Made by a program: the position numbers and the translations under genes. From an uncultured Lachnospiraceae bacterium (GTDB lineage: Bacteria > Bacillota > Clostridia > Lachnospirales > Lachnospiraceae), in assembly GCA_945949045.1 (NCBI GenBank), contig CAMFDG010000001.1, forward strand, positions 62,001 to 126,000: DNA of 64,000 bases, in the 5' to 3' direction. Position 1 is the first letter of the stretch. Each line of letters starts with the position of its first letter. This document shows positions 35,423-44,568 of this stretch, piece after piece. The notes under the pieces are model-generated. The model ran no database searches. It was not told where the DNA came from and saw only the letters and a program-made list of their open reading frames with translations.

Positions 35423-36268
35423 TTATCTTATTAATCTATTATATAGTTTCCGACAATTCTTATCAAGAACTATTCCAATTGCTGTCCTTAAAATCTGAAA
35501 TCCGAAAAGTCTTCCCCCTATATCAAACATTCCGTCCGCATATGCCTCCTCCGCGGCAAAATCCGGTGTGATTTGCCAGCGGTTCCGGTATCCTATGGGA
35601 AACATGGACAAAACCCCGAGAAGCTCTCCTGTCGTGTCCGGAGAGCCGGTGGAAAAGGAAAGGGCAAGCTTAAGCTTACAGGGTTTTAGTTTCCCAAGCA
35701 AAGCAAAGAGCTTACGTACAATGGTTTTTATGCCCTCCCTGCAGCTGTCGTTTTCCCAGAGGGAAGTGATTTTCTGACAGGTCTCCCTGAGGTGGGAAAA
35801 CAGACTCTTTACGGACCGGAATGTATCTCTGATCCTGCGGCCCAACCTGCGAAGCTTCGAAAAATGTTCCTGTGACGAAACATCCGGATCAGGGTCCGGG
35901 ATCTTCCGCTCCGTTTCCTTCTTTACTTCCTGGGCTTCCAGCGGTCTGTCTGCTATGCCTGAATCAGATTCCTCACTAGTATCTTCAAAATCTCTCGAAT
36001 TATCATCTTTTCGGGAAAATCCCTTTCGTATCCCGCAAATGCGAAAGCATATATCCGTTGAATCGACTGCTGAATCCACGCAGAGAGCCAAAAGACCAAA
36101 CAGCCAGAAGACTCTCCCGTGAACATCGTGGTCTTCCCGGTGCAAGGTGCCCTTGGCACGATAGCCAAAGGGACAGAACAATATCAAAAACACCAGAAAC
36201 AGAATCAGGCCCAGCAGCGACAGCAGGATGATCCCAAGGATTTTCAAAATCAGAAGAAAAACACTCAT
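35423..36268 (-). CDS. DUF2953 domain membrane protein (YtfI-like)
   Basis: A 281-residue protein with an N-terminal membrane helix (about 5-28), a charged, acidic middle (about 85-125) and the DUF2953 domain in the C-terminal half (KPCKLKLALSFSTGSPDTTGELLGVLSMF, FRIxxxx-like end). In Bacillus the equivalent ytfI precedes ytfJ, and here the two also lie together. The function is unknown; pairing with gerW suggests a spore role. Its ATG overlaps the stop of the upstream small gene by four bases. Confidence 0.82.
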   Translation of the reverse strand: MSVFLLILKILGIILLSLLGLILFLVFLILFCPFGYRAKGTLHREDHDVHGRVFWLFGLLALCVDSAVDSTDICFRICGIRKGFSRKDDNSRDFEDTSEESDSGIADRPLEAQEVKKETERKIPDPDPDVSSQEHFSKLRRLGRRIRDTFRSVKSLFSHLRETCQKITSLWENDSCREGIKTIVRKLFALLGKLKPCKLKLALSFSTGSPDTTGELLGVLSMFPIGYRNRWQITPDFAAEEAYADGMFDIGGRLFGFQILRTAIGIVLDKNCRKLYNRLIR

Positions 36269-36588
36269 AGACTGCCCCTGCCTTCCTTCAGATAGGTCCT
36301 GACATCCACTGTGCCGGTCTTCTGATAGGTTTCATCAATGATCAGGCGCACCAGCTCCAGAGCATCCTGATACCCCTTTGCAAGGCCAATGATCTTCATA
36401 TTTTTTTTCGGATAAGACTTCTGCATCAGTTCCCATGCGGGAATGATATCCAAAAGATTCTTTGGATTCGAGGAAAAAGCGATCACATAGACGGATACCG
36501 TTCCTGCATTGTGATTTATTTTCCACTTGATCCGGTTGACTTTGTGTGCAACAGAATCGCTCGCATAAAGATTACGGTACCATTCCAT
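36265..36588 (-). CDS. Hypothetical protein, 107 residues
   Basis: I do not recognise this protein. It has 107 residues, a basic centre (NRIKWKINHN), a hydrophobic strand (VSVYVIAFSSNP) and a helical C-terminal half (GLAKGYQDALELVRLIIDETYQ). There is no signal or membrane segment, so it is probably cytosolic. GGAGAGG precedes the ATG. It overlaps the DUF2953 gene by four bases and follows the Nudix gene by 21 bases, so it is part of the operon. Codon use looks like its neighbours. Confidence 0.75.
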   Translation of the reverse strand: MEWYRNLYASDSVAHKVNRIKWKINHNAGTVSVYVIAFSSNPKNLLDIIPAWELMQKSYPKKNMKIIGLAKGYQDALELVRLIIDETYQKTGTVDVRTYLKEGRGSL

Positions 36589-36609
36589 GCCCTGTCCTCT
36601 CCGTGAAGC

Positions 36610-37062
36610 CTAGTAATATTTACGGGTGCCCCACAAATTACTTTTTTTCAGATCCAGATATTCGTTATACGCCTTCTCTAAGATCTGTTTCTCATTTGCA
36701 AACTTAAGCAGATGGTACGCCTCGTGATACTTATAAAAGCCGGAATCCACAAAATATTCTTCCTTTTGCGGCTTGCTGTAATAGCTTTCGCCCATCATCA
36801 GATACCAATGGACCTCTTTTTCTACCGTATCCTCGGGAATAGTAAAGGAATAATGGCTCTTGCCCACATACTGTATAATAATTGCATCCGCACCGGTCTC
36901 TTCCTTGACCTCGCGAACAGCGGTATCCTTATATTCCTCTCCGGGTTCCACGGTCCCCTTCGGGAGTACCCAGCCTTCATATTTATTTCTGTAATTCTTG
37001 TACAGAAGTAAAATTTTTCCGCGAAAAATAACCACACCGCCACAGCTTGTTGCTTCAATCAT
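36610..37062 (-). CDS. Nudix hydrolase
   Basis: A 150-residue Nudix hydrolase. The Nudix box at 36-58 is complete: GTVEPGEEYKDTAVREVKEETG fits G-x5-E-x7-R-E-x2-E-E-x-G, which holds magnesium. It would hydrolyse a nucleoside diphosphate linked to another group; the closest types are ADP-ribose or diadenosine polyphosphate hydrolases, but the substrate cannot be read from the sequence. I start at 37062 (MIEATSCGG) with AGGAGGG just upstream; the longer frame is not supported. It follows the PBP gene. Confidence 0.9.
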   Translation of the reverse strand: MIEATSCGGVVIFRGKILLLYKNYRNKYEGWVLPKGTVEPGEEYKDTAVREVKEETGADAIIIQYVGKSHYSFTIPEDTVEKEVHWYLMMGESYYSKPQKEEYFVDSGFYKYHEAYHLLKFANEKQILEKAYNEYLDLKKSNLWGTRKYY

Positions 37063-37105
37063 TGCAAACCCTCCTGTGACATTTACTACACTTTTTATTA
37101 GTATA

Positions 37106-38548
37106 TCATCTGTTAAAATATACGTCAAATATCTTCTTTGCAATTGGCACGGCGTAGGTGCTGCCTGCACCGCTGTCCTCCACAATGACAGCTACCGCCA
37201 GATCCTCATAGCCTTTCTTGGAGGCAAAGCCTGTAAACCATGCGTTGGTCTGATCGGTAGAATCCGATACCTGTGCGGTACCGGTCTTGCCGTAGGCCTT
37301 GTAGGATTGGCCGTTTAATGCGCTTCCGGTTCCCTCCGTTACGACAGAGCGCATATAGACCTTCAATAGATTTGCTTCCTTTTCCGATAACAGAGTACCA
37401 TATTCCCTGGTCTTGGTGGAGCTCACCCTGCTCCCGGCAGCATTTTCCACATGATCTACAAGGTACGGCGTCATCAGAACGCCGTTGTTGTCCACCGCGC
37501 TGACCATAAGAAGCATATGCAGAGGCGATACCGTGGTCTTCCCCTGACCGATTCCCGTTTCCATGGCCATGGCCTTGGAATCAGATTTTGACAGAGAGAA
37601 GCTGCTGACCGAGGACTCGAAGGCAATCGGAAGCTTTTTGTTGAACAGAAGGCCGTCACAGGTTTTCTGGAAGCGGCTTCTATCTAAGGACAGGGACAGC
37701 TTTGCGAAAGAGGAATTGCAGGAATTGGCGAAGGAGGCTTTCAGATCCTCCTGCCCATGCCGCCTGTTACCTGCACAGTGTATCGTCTGACCATCCACAG
37801 TAATCTCTCCGCTGCAGTCATAGGAATAGGTCCGGTACTTCCTGGGATGCTCCCTGTAGTATTCCAGAACCGTAAACATTTTAAACACGGAACCGGGCGC
37901 ATATTTCCCCTGGGTTGCCCGGTTGTAAAGGACCGTGCTGTCCCCGGATGTGAGCTGATCCCAATCCTGTTTAACCGTATTGGGGTCAAAATCAGGCTTG
38001 GAAACCATGGCGAGGATCTTACCGGACCCTGGCTCCATCACGATCACTGCACCGTCGTAGCCTCCCAGAGCGTCATAGGCTGTTTTCTGGAGTTCTGCAT
38101 CCAGTGTGGTAACCACGGTGTCCCCCTGACTTTTCTTTCCTGCAAATTCATCTCCGATCCGCTTCAGAATAAATTCATGAGAACGAAGCAGTGAAAAATT
38201 CTCCTGATTTTCCAGCCCCGCTTTTCCGTTGACCGCATAACCTACGGCATGGGCGAATTCACGGCCGCAGGGATAGCTTCTCACCTGCGTTCCATCCTCG
38301 GATACGCTGGTGGTGGCCAGCACCTGGCCGTCAGAGGAAATGATATCCCCGCGAATGACATGTTCGGAAAAAAGATCCTGCAGGGAATTGTAGGGGCTGT
38401 TGATAAAGGCTTCGCTTTTATACACCTGAAAATATACAAAGTATGCGATCAATGCAAGAAACAGGAAAAAGAACAGGTACATGATCACAAGAAATTCTTT
38501 GTTCTTTCCCCTGCTTTTCTCTTTAGCTTTTTCTTTCTCTCTTGACAC
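37106..38548 (-). CDS. Class B penicillin-binding protein (peptidoglycan transpeptidase)
   Basis: A 480-residue monofunctional PBP. One membrane helix (about 19-40) anchors it; the transpeptidase domain carries S220-V-F-K223 (active serine), S276-C-N278 and K420-T-G-T. The N-terminal pedestal is short compared with the 600-700 residues of many FtsI/PBP2 proteins, resembling PbpA of the RodA/PbpA pair. A GTG start is preceded by GGGAGG. It overlaps the SEDS gene by 26 bases, so the two are made together and form a polymerase-transpeptidase complex for elongation, division or spore wall. Confidence 0.93.
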   Translation of the reverse strand: MSREKEKAKEKSRGKNKEFLVIMYLFFFLFLALIAYFVYFQVYKSEAFINSPYNSLQDLFSEHVIRGDIISSDGQVLATTSVSEDGTQVRSYPCGREFAHAVGYAVNGKAGLENQENFSLLRSHEFILKRIGDEFAGKKSQGDTVVTTLDAELQKTAYDALGGYDGAVIVMEPGSGKILAMVSKPDFDPNTVKQDWDQLTSGDSTVLYNRATQGKYAPGSVFKMFTVLEYYREHPRKYRTYSYDCSGEITVDGQTIHCAGNRRHGQEDLKASFANSCNSSFAKLSLSLDRSRFQKTCDGLLFNKKLPIAFESSVSSFSLSKSDSKAMAMETGIGQGKTTVSPLHMLLMVSAVDNNGVLMTPYLVDHVENAAGSRVSSTKTREYGTLLSEKEANLLKVYMRSVVTEGTGSALNGQSYKAYGKTGTAQVSDSTDQTNAWFTGFASKKGYEDLAVAVIVEDSGAGSTYAVPIAKKIFDVYFNR

Positions 38549-39890
38549 GGCCCCGTCCTCCCTTCTGATTCATTTCTTTCTTTTTAAGACGGTCATCAAA
38601 CTGCATGATATAAAGCCCCTGGATAATGCCGAAGACGATCATGGTGGATAGCAGAGAACTGCCGCCATAGCTTACCAGAGGCAGCGTCACACCGGTGGAG
38701 GGGATCAGCTTGATCACGCCGCCGATCGTAAGGAATACCTGCAGGGCATACAATGTTCCAAGCCCCACTGCTGTCAGCCGGTAAAAAGGATCCCGAAGTT
38801 TCATGGCCACATTGATAATCATGAAAAAGCAGCTGACACAGACCAAAATCAGGCAGAGGGCAAAAATCCCTCCCAGTTCCTCCGAGATCGCTGCAAACAC
38901 AAAATCCTTGGTGACCACAGGAATTTTCTGGGGAAGTCCCTGCCCCAGGCCCAGGCCGAACCATCCGCCGGTTCCGATGGCAAACAGGGACTGACACACC
39001 TGATACCCGCCCTTGTCGATGACACTTAAAGGGTCAGACCAGGCCTGAACTCTTGTCCTGACATGGGAAAACAGATGATATCCGGCCACCGAAGCCAGCG
39101 ACATGGCGGCAAGTCCTGCTCCAAAATAAACAAATCTCCGGGTTGCAGCATAGATCATCACCAGATATGTGAAAAAGTACAACAGGGCTCCTCCCAAATC
39201 CCTGGAGGCTACAAGAATCAATACAAATACCGCTGAAATTACACTTGTCAGAACCACCTGGCGAAAATCGTTTCTCCGGTAAAGCATGGATGCGATAAAC
39301 AAAACAAACAGGATCTTAACAAACTCGGAGGGCTGAATGGAAATACCCCCGAAGCTTAAGGACAGCTTGGCACCATAGCTGGCCTTTCCCACTACAGCAA
39401 CAGCGGCCAGGGCACCGACTCCCAGCACCACATACACCCAGGTCAGCTTCCGAAACAGTGACATATTCTGAAGAATCACCGGAATCAGAAGCGCCACAAA
39501 AAAGCCGATACATACAAACATAAATTGACGAAAGGCCTGGTCAAAAGATATTCTGGTCAAAATAATGAAACCGATGGAAAGCAGCATGCACATATTGTTT
39601 AACACCAGTTCCGACGCATGTTTATAAAACAGATGATAAGAAAGAATGATGGCAAGCAGCAAAATCAGCTGCATAAGGTAAAAGCCTATCATCTGCCGGT
39701 TTCCCGTAGACAGATACAGGATCAGAAAGGCGTCAAAATGAATCACGAACAGAAGCACTCTCTGCACATGATAAATATGCCTTCTCTCCTCCTCCTTCTG
39801 ATAACGGAACACGTGAAAGCATTCGTAAGTATAGATTAAAAACAGCAGAATCATCAGATACTTCGATAATTCCACAATGAGATGAACCAT
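38523..39890 (-). CDS. SEDS family glycosyltransferase (FtsW/RodA/SpoVE type)
   Basis: A 455-residue polytopic protein with about ten membrane helices. SEDS proteins polymerise lipid II into glycan strands with a class B PBP partner, which is encoded right after it. Family segments include SFGGISIQPSEFVKI, ATRDLGGALLYF-like ASRDLGGALLYF, GTGGWFGLGLGQG, ISEELGGIFAL and the late STGVTLPLVSYGGSSLL. The basic C-terminal tail (KKKEMNQKGGRGRVKRERK) is cytoplasmic. Whether it acts in division, elongation or sporulation cannot be decided. Confidence 0.92.
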   Translation of the reverse strand: MVHLIVELSKYLMILLFLIYTYECFHVFRYQKEEERRHIYHVQRVLLFVIHFDAFLILYLSTGNRQMIGFYLMQLILLLAIILSYHLFYKHASELVLNNMCMLLSIGFIILTRISFDQAFRQFMFVCIGFFVALLIPVILQNMSLFRKLTWVYVVLGVGALAAVAVVGKASYGAKLSLSFGGISIQPSEFVKILFVLFIASMLYRRNDFRQVVLTSVISAVFVLILVASRDLGGALLYFFTYLVMIYAATRRFVYFGAGLAAMSLASVAGYHLFSHVRTRVQAWSDPLSVIDKGGYQVCQSLFAIGTGGWFGLGLGQGLPQKIPVVTKDFVFAAISEELGGIFALCLILVCVSCFFMIINVAMKLRDPFYRLTAVGLGTLYALQVFLTIGGVIKLIPSTGVTLPLVSYGGSSLLSTMIVFGIIQGLYIMQFDDRLKKKEMNQKGGRGRVKRERKS

Positions 39891-39891
39891 A

Positions 39892-42114
39892 TTATTCTAC
39901 CCCTCTTTTATAATGGCCGTTGGTATAATGATTCTGCCACTCCTTCGGATAAGCAGTACGCTTACCCTGCAAAAACTCCTCAAGGGTTTTTAAAATCTTT
40001 TGGACCTGTTTGGGAGTCTCCAGAACAAAATCCAGACGAAAGTGATTGATTCCGGCTTTCTGAAGCTCTTTAAGCGCCGGAAAAAGTGCGGTGGGGATTG
40101 AATTATATACCACATTGTAGCAGCAGCTGCAATAGTTTTTTACAGGGAACTGTGCCCGGTAGCGGTCTGACAGATAATTTACCGTTGGTTTCTGATCGCA
40201 GATTCCGGTATTGGCATGAACACATTGGGCACTGGTCATCAGAGGCGCAAAGCCATAGACCACCATCTCGGAGTTTTTATTGCTGCGCCCCAGAATTTCC
40301 TTCCGGTTTAACTCCAGAGGAAGGGTACACCGGGCCACCCCCAGCTTCAGGAAAGCATCCACTGCCGGATCATTATAGGTATATAAATTATGGTCTGTCA
40401 CAATTTCATATTCCCTGTACTGTTCCATGACCATAGAAAGTGCATCGTAGGAACGTACCAGAACCCCCTGCACCAAAAAATCCTGAAAAAATGGCTTCAT
40501 AGAGCAAAGAAGTTCTCTGGCCGGCTGTCTTGCAATTCGCGGCAGGGCAAGAAAAGCTCGCTTTCCTTCTCTGGAAATTGAGGACAGATCCTCACACAGC
40601 CTGTCATCATCCTTACCGGGCTGGTAGGAGGCAAGCTCCAGATAAACATCCTTCACAACAGGGGAAGCAAGGACTTCCGAAAGAAGTTCCCTGTTTTCCA
40701 CCAGACAGGAGATCTGACATTCCCGCTGCATATCCTCTGTCCCTTTCGAGCCGCTGTGCTCTCCCGCATCTGCCAAAAAAACTTCCTGTCTGCTCCTGAA
40801 ATAAGGAGAAAGAAGCTGATCTGATAATTGCTGCAGAGTATCCCGCCGAAGCTGGTTCAATGCACTGTTGGGCAGAAAGGCCGCCTCATCCAGCTCTACC
40901 AAAATATCCTTCATCTCAAAGGAAGTATCCCCCGTCTTACACATGCGGGTCTTTACCTCATCCGCTGTCAGAGGCCGATTTTTTGCTTCCAGCACCTCAG
41001 GTCCCACGGTACAGACCGTGACTCCCTGGCAGGACGCCTCATACACAGAAGCTTCACCGATCTGCAGCTTCAGGCAGCCCGTTGCCTGCAGTTTTTCCTG
41101 ATGATCGACAAAGCGTTCCACCACTTCCTGCTCCAGCCCATCCTGGGTTTTCTCATAGCCGGGCTTCTCGAAGGTGATCATATCCTTTCCGTTTTGCCTG
41201 TAGTAATAGCCATTGGTAAAATCCAGACGGCAGCCCAGAGATTTTACAGCCTTCCGGTCAGAAGAACTTACCACAGGCGCCCTGTTTTCCTCTGTTTCAA
41301 AAAGATCGATATATTTCCGGTAATAGGACACTACACCGGCTGCGTAGGGTGCCTGCTTCATTCTACCCTCAATTTTCAGGGAATACACACCGGATTCGTG
41401 AAGCTGCTTTAAGTCAGACAAACCGCACAGGTCCTTCATACTCAGCACATAAGAGCTTTCCCGCCTCGGCTTATGCGCTTCGTCCAGCACTTCATAGGCA
41501 AGTCTGCAGGGCTGGGCACAGCGCCCGCGGTTGCCGCTTCGTCCACCCAGCATGCTGCTGAAAAGACATTGACCGGAATAACAATAGCATAACGCACCAT
41601 GGACAAAGGCCTCCAGCTCCATCCCCGTCTCCTCATGGATTCTTTTCATCTCTGCAAGTGACAGTTCTCTCGGCAGAACGATCCTTGAAGCGCCAAGCTT
41701 CTGAAGAAGCGCAGCCCCCTCAGAGTCCATAACGGTCATTTGTGTACTTGTATGGATGGGAAGAAGCGGAAAATGACTGTGAATAAAAGAAAGTACACCG
41801 AAATCCTGAACCAGCACAGCATCAAGTCCTCTCTCATAAAATGGGAGAAGATAATCATAAAGCTGTGCCAGCTCATCATTTTTAAGCAGAGTATTCACGG
41901 TCAGGTATATTTTCCTGCCGCGAAGATGCGCATAATCAAGAGCCTCCAGAAGCTCCTCTCCGGAAAAATTGCCGGCATAGGCTCTGGCACCAAACTGGCT
42001 GCCGCCCACATATACGGCATCTGCCCCTGCCTCAATCACTGCACGGAGAACCTCGAAGGAGCCAGCCGGTGCCAGCAGCTCAAAAGTAGAATTCATATGA
42101 TTTGAAATACTCAT
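39892..42114 (-). CDS. U32 family peptidase, large (DUF3656) type
   Basis: A 740-residue U32 protein. The first 300 residues form the U32 core (ELLAPAGSFEVLRAVIEAGADAVYVGG, ELEAFVHGALCYCYSGQCLFSS, GNRGRCAQPCR, LKIEGRMKQAPY), which holds an iron-sulfur-type cysteine set; the C-terminal part is a DUF3656-like region with a second cluster of cysteines (TGICDQK, NYCSCCYNVVYN). Related proteins (RlhA, TrhP, UbiU/V) act in RNA hydroxylation, so a tRNA or rRNA modification role is more likely than proteolysis. It lies between zapA and the SEDS gene. Confidence 0.9.
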   Translation of the reverse strand: MSISNHMNSTFELLAPAGSFEVLRAVIEAGADAVYVGGSQFGARAYAGNFSGEELLEALDYAHLRGRKIYLTVNTLLKNDELAQLYDYLLPFYERGLDAVLVQDFGVLSFIHSHFPLLPIHTSTQMTVMDSEGAALLQKLGASRIVLPRELSLAEMKRIHEETGMELEAFVHGALCYCYSGQCLFSSMLGGRSGNRGRCAQPCRLAYEVLDEAHKPRRESSYVLSMKDLCGLSDLKQLHESGVYSLKIEGRMKQAPYAAGVVSYYRKYIDLFETEENRAPVVSSSDRKAVKSLGCRLDFTNGYYYRQNGKDMITFEKPGYEKTQDGLEQEVVERFVDHQEKLQATGCLKLQIGEASVYEASCQGVTVCTVGPEVLEAKNRPLTADEVKTRMCKTGDTSFEMKDILVELDEAAFLPNSALNQLRRDTLQQLSDQLLSPYFRSRQEVFLADAGEHSGSKGTEDMQRECQISCLVENRELLSEVLASPVVKDVYLELASYQPGKDDDRLCEDLSSISREGKRAFLALPRIARQPARELLCSMKPFFQDFLVQGVLVRSYDALSMVMEQYREYEIVTDHNLYTYNDPAVDAFLKLGVARCTLPLELNRKEILGRSNKNSEMVVYGFAPLMTSAQCVHANTGICDQKPTVNYLSDRYRAQFPVKNYCSCCYNVVYNSIPTALFPALKELQKAGINHFRLDFVLETPKQVQKILKTLEEFLQGKRTAYPKEWQNHYTNGHYKRGVE

Positions 42115-42576
42115 TTACTTTTTCTTCACCGCAGATGGATTGCAGTGCTCCTTCTCTGCCGGTTTGCCATCCAGCAGCTTATCTTCCAAGGCCGCCTCAA
42201 GTCTTGCTTTATTGAGGAGAAGCTCCTTGTTCTCCGTCTCCAGCTTCTTTAAAGATTCCTGTGCATTTTCCGTCTTAACCTGGTTGGAGATCAGATCATG
42301 CTTGAGATCATAAAGCTCCTTCTCTTTGTTTTCAAGATCCCGCTCCAGCTTCTCAACCTGAGCCTTTGCTTTAAAATAATCGTCCGCAATATTCAGCTGG
42401 ATCAGTGTATTCTTCGTGGTGACCGGAATATGCCGGTATTCCTCAATCTCATCAAATTCGCTGATCTTGCTGTTGATATAAGCGGCAACCTTCTGAAGAT
42501 ATTCCTCGCCCTCATAGCCGCTCAATGTATATACCTTGCCGTCGATCACAACCTCGGCGCTTGTTTTTGCTGACAT
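42115..42576 (-). CDS. zapA: Cell division protein ZapA
   Basis: A 153-residue ZapA, which bundles FtsZ filaments at the division site. The N-terminal globular part is typical (EVVIDGKVYTLSGYEGEEYLQKVAAYINSKI), followed by a long coiled coil (about 65-135) and a basic tail. The coiled coil is longer than in E. coli ZapA and normal for Clostridia. CGGAGG precedes the ATG, and a promoter lies in the remnant gene upstream. It is followed directly by the U32 gene. Confidence 0.9.
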   Translation of the reverse strand: MSAKTSAEVVIDGKVYTLSGYEGEEYLQKVAAYINSKISEFDEIEEYRHIPVTTKNTLIQLNIADDYFKAKAQVEKLERDLENKEKELYDLKHDLISNQVKTENAQESLKKLETENKELLLNKARLEAALEDKLLDGKPAEKEHCNPSAVKKK

Positions 42577-42615
42577 AACGTATCCTCCGTTCTTTGCACT
42601 TACGTCCTATTCTGT

Positions 42616-42644
42616 ATTATAAACTTATCCTTTTGGAAACGCAA
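42616..42644 (-). promoter_or_regulatory. Probable promoter of zapA
   Basis: On the minus strand TTGCGT (42639-42644) and TATAAT (42616-42621), 17 bases apart. It overlaps the 3' end of the GGDEF remnant and would start a transcript about 35 bases before zapA. Confidence 0.7.
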
Positions 42645-42924
42645 CCTGCCGCTCTCCGTCGCTTGTAAGCTGCCTCATCATCTCCTGCATGCTCCTGCGG
42701 TTATTCATGTGGGTAAGCGCATCTTTTCCGGCTGCCTCTACAAGCCTTGCTTCTGTCTGAAGAACAAATTTCAGAAAAAAGTCCACAAAAACCACAAAAA
42801 AGATCAGGACAAACATCAAGAGCAGATAAATGTGCAGGCAAAGCAGCATGGTATTCGCCTGATTCGCCATTTTGATCAACTTACGATCTTCGTTTTCCCC
42901 TGTGTGTATCGTATCCAATAACAT
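42625..42924 (-). pseudogene. Remnant of a diguanylate cyclase (membrane segment and start of GGDEF)
   Basis: A 99-residue frame with one strong membrane helix (about 28-52) and then GKDALTHMNNRRSMQEMM, which matches the opening DxLTxLxNRR of a GGDEF domain. It ends about 15 residues later, so the catalytic GG[D/E]EF and most of the domain are missing. No continuation is visible in the other frames before zapA. It is therefore the broken front end of a diguanylate cyclase, or possibly a short protein kept for its membrane helix. It lies between ruvB and zapA; the end carries the zapA promoter. Confidence 0.65.
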
Positions 42925-42932
42925 GTCCCCCT

Positions 42933-43925
42933 TTATCGCCTGCGCTGAAAATGCTCATAGGCCTCAGCCGTTGCCACACGTCCCTTCGGTGTCCGGTTGA
43001 TAAAATTATTCTTCACAAGATAAGGCTCATAGACATCCTCAATTGTCCCGGAATCCTCTCCGATTGCAGCTGCCAGAGTATCCAGCCCCACCGGACCGCC
43101 GTCAAATTTATCAATGATCGTGAGAATCATATTCCGGTCATTCTGATCCAGCCCCATTTTATCCACTTCCAAAAGGTCCAGCGCAAAGGCTGCCACCTCG
43201 TAAGTGATTTTCCCATCATATTTTACTTCGGCAAAATCCCGCACTCTCTTTAGCAGGCGGTTAGCAAGACGCGGCGTACCTCTGGAGCGCCGGGCCAGTT
43301 CATAAGCTCCCTTCTCATCAATCGCAATATTTAAAACACCGGCAGACTGCTGAACAATCGTCCGAAGTTCCTCCACCGTATAATATTCCATATGACAGAC
43401 CACACCGAAGCGGTCCCGAAGCGGTGCAGAAAGCATACCTGCTCTCGTAGTAGCTCCTACCAGGGTAAACTTCGGAAGATTCAGGCGGATTGAACGGGCA
43501 GACTCGCCTTTTCCGATCATCACGTCAATGGCATAATCCTCCATAGCCGGATATAAAACCTCCTCCACCTGCCGGTTCAGCCGGTGAATCTCGTCCACAA
43601 AGAGTATGTCTCCTTCCGCCAGATTGTTTAAGATGGCTGCCATCTCCCCGGGCTTTGCGATAGCCGGACCGCTGGTGACCTTCAGATGAGTTCCCATCTC
43701 ATTGGCAATAATCCCGGCCAGGGTAGTCTTTCCAAGACCCGGAGGTCCATAAAAAAGCACGTGGTCTAAGGATTCCCCTCTGGCCTTTGCAGCCTCAATA
43801 TACACTTTCATGTTTTTCTTAATTTTCTCCTGCCCGATATAATCCTCTAATCTCTGGGGACGAAGGGAGGTCTCAATCTTTAAATCCTCCTCCTGGATCT
43901 GGGTGGAAATCACTCGTTTTGCCAT
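42933..43925 (-). CDS. ruvB: Holliday junction branch migration helicase RuvB
   Basis: A 330-residue RuvB ATPase that drives branch migration with RuvA. Walker A is GPPGLGKT, Walker B is LFVDEIHRL, sensor 1 is in LVGATTRAG and the arginine finger region follows at PLRDRFG. N-terminal [12 protein letters not shown] and C-terminal [13 protein letters not shown] are typical. RuvC is not in this region, as is common in Firmicutes that use RecU, which lies elsewhere in the window. It follows ruvA by 22 bases. Confidence 0.97.
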   Translation of the reverse strand: MAKRVISTQIQEEDLKIETSLRPQRLEDYIGQEKIKKNMKVYIEAAKARGESLDHVLFYGPPGLGKTTLAGIIANEMGTHLKVTSGPAIAKPGEMAAILNNLAEGDILFVDEIHRLNRQVEEVLYPAMEDYAIDVMIGKGESARSIRLNLPKFTLVGATTRAGMLSAPLRDRFGVVCHMEYYTVEELRTIVQQSAGVLNIAIDEKGAYELARRSRGTPRLANRLLKRVRDFAEVKYDGKITYEVAAFALDLLEVDKMGLDQNDRNMILTIIDKFDGGPVGLDTLAAAIGEDSGTIEDVYEPYLVKNNFINRTPKGRVATAEAYEHFQRRR

Positions 43926-43947
43926 ATTGTTTTTACACCTTTATGAT

Positions 43948-44556
43948 TTACAGCAGTGACAGATGTTTGAGAGCTGCCTTAAGCACCTCTTCTACATCCA
44001 TGTCCTCTGTGATCTGTACGGCAGAAACCGCCTTTAAACTTTCTGTAGAGGAATATCCAAGGGCCGTAAGGGCCATTACCGCATCCTGCTTCACGGAAGG
44101 CTCTGCAGATGCGGCTCCCTTCACATGCTCTGCCTTCTTTTCGAAAGCATCCTCCAGGGACATCTTATCCTTTAACTCCAGAATCACTCGCTGGGCGGTC
44201 TTTGCACCGATCCCCGGTGCCTTTGCAATGGCCTTCGCATCTCCGGAAAGGATCGCAAATCGCAGATCATCTGCATCCAGCGCCGACAGGATGGACAGCC
44301 CGCCTTTGGGACCGATTCCGCTGACGGAGATCAGCTTGCAGAACAGTTCCAGATCATCCCGGGTGAGAAAGCCATATAGGATCATTGCATCCTCCCTGAT
44401 ATAGAGATAGGTATAGACCTTCATCTCCTCCCCCAGAGGGGGCAGGCTTTGCAGGGTCTGTCCGGGAATAAAGATCTGATAGCCGATTCCTCCCGCTTCC
44501 AGGACAATGTGGTCCGTATGTATTTCCGTCAGTTCTCCTTTGATATATGCGTACAT
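43948..44556 (-). CDS. ruvA: Holliday junction branch migration protein RuvA
   Basis: A 202-residue RuvA, the tetramer that holds the four-way junction for RuvB. Domain I is an OB fold (MYAYIKGELTEI, REDAMILYGF), domain II carries the helix-hairpin-helix ISVSGIGPKGGLSIL and APGIGAKTAQRVILELK, and domain III at the C-terminus binds RuvB (DAVMALTALGYSSTES). All parts are present. GGAGAG precedes the ATG. It follows the Gx-type transporter gene and precedes ruvB. Confidence 0.97.
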   Translation of the reverse strand: MYAYIKGELTEIHTDHIVLEAGGIGYQIFIPGQTLQSLPPLGEEMKVYTYLYIREDAMILYGFLTRDDLELFCKLISVSGIGPKGGLSILSALDADDLRFAILSGDAKAIAKAPGIGAKTAQRVILELKDKMSLEDAFEKKAEHVKGAASAEPSVKQDAVMALTALGYSSTESLKAVSAVQITEDMDVEEVLKAALKHLSLL

Positions 44557-44568
44557 AATACTCTCCAG

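Noticed and set aside
39892-42114. Secreted collagenase-type protease
   Set aside because: The U32 family name suggests this, but there is no signal peptide and the cysteine pattern fits RNA hydroxylation relatives better.
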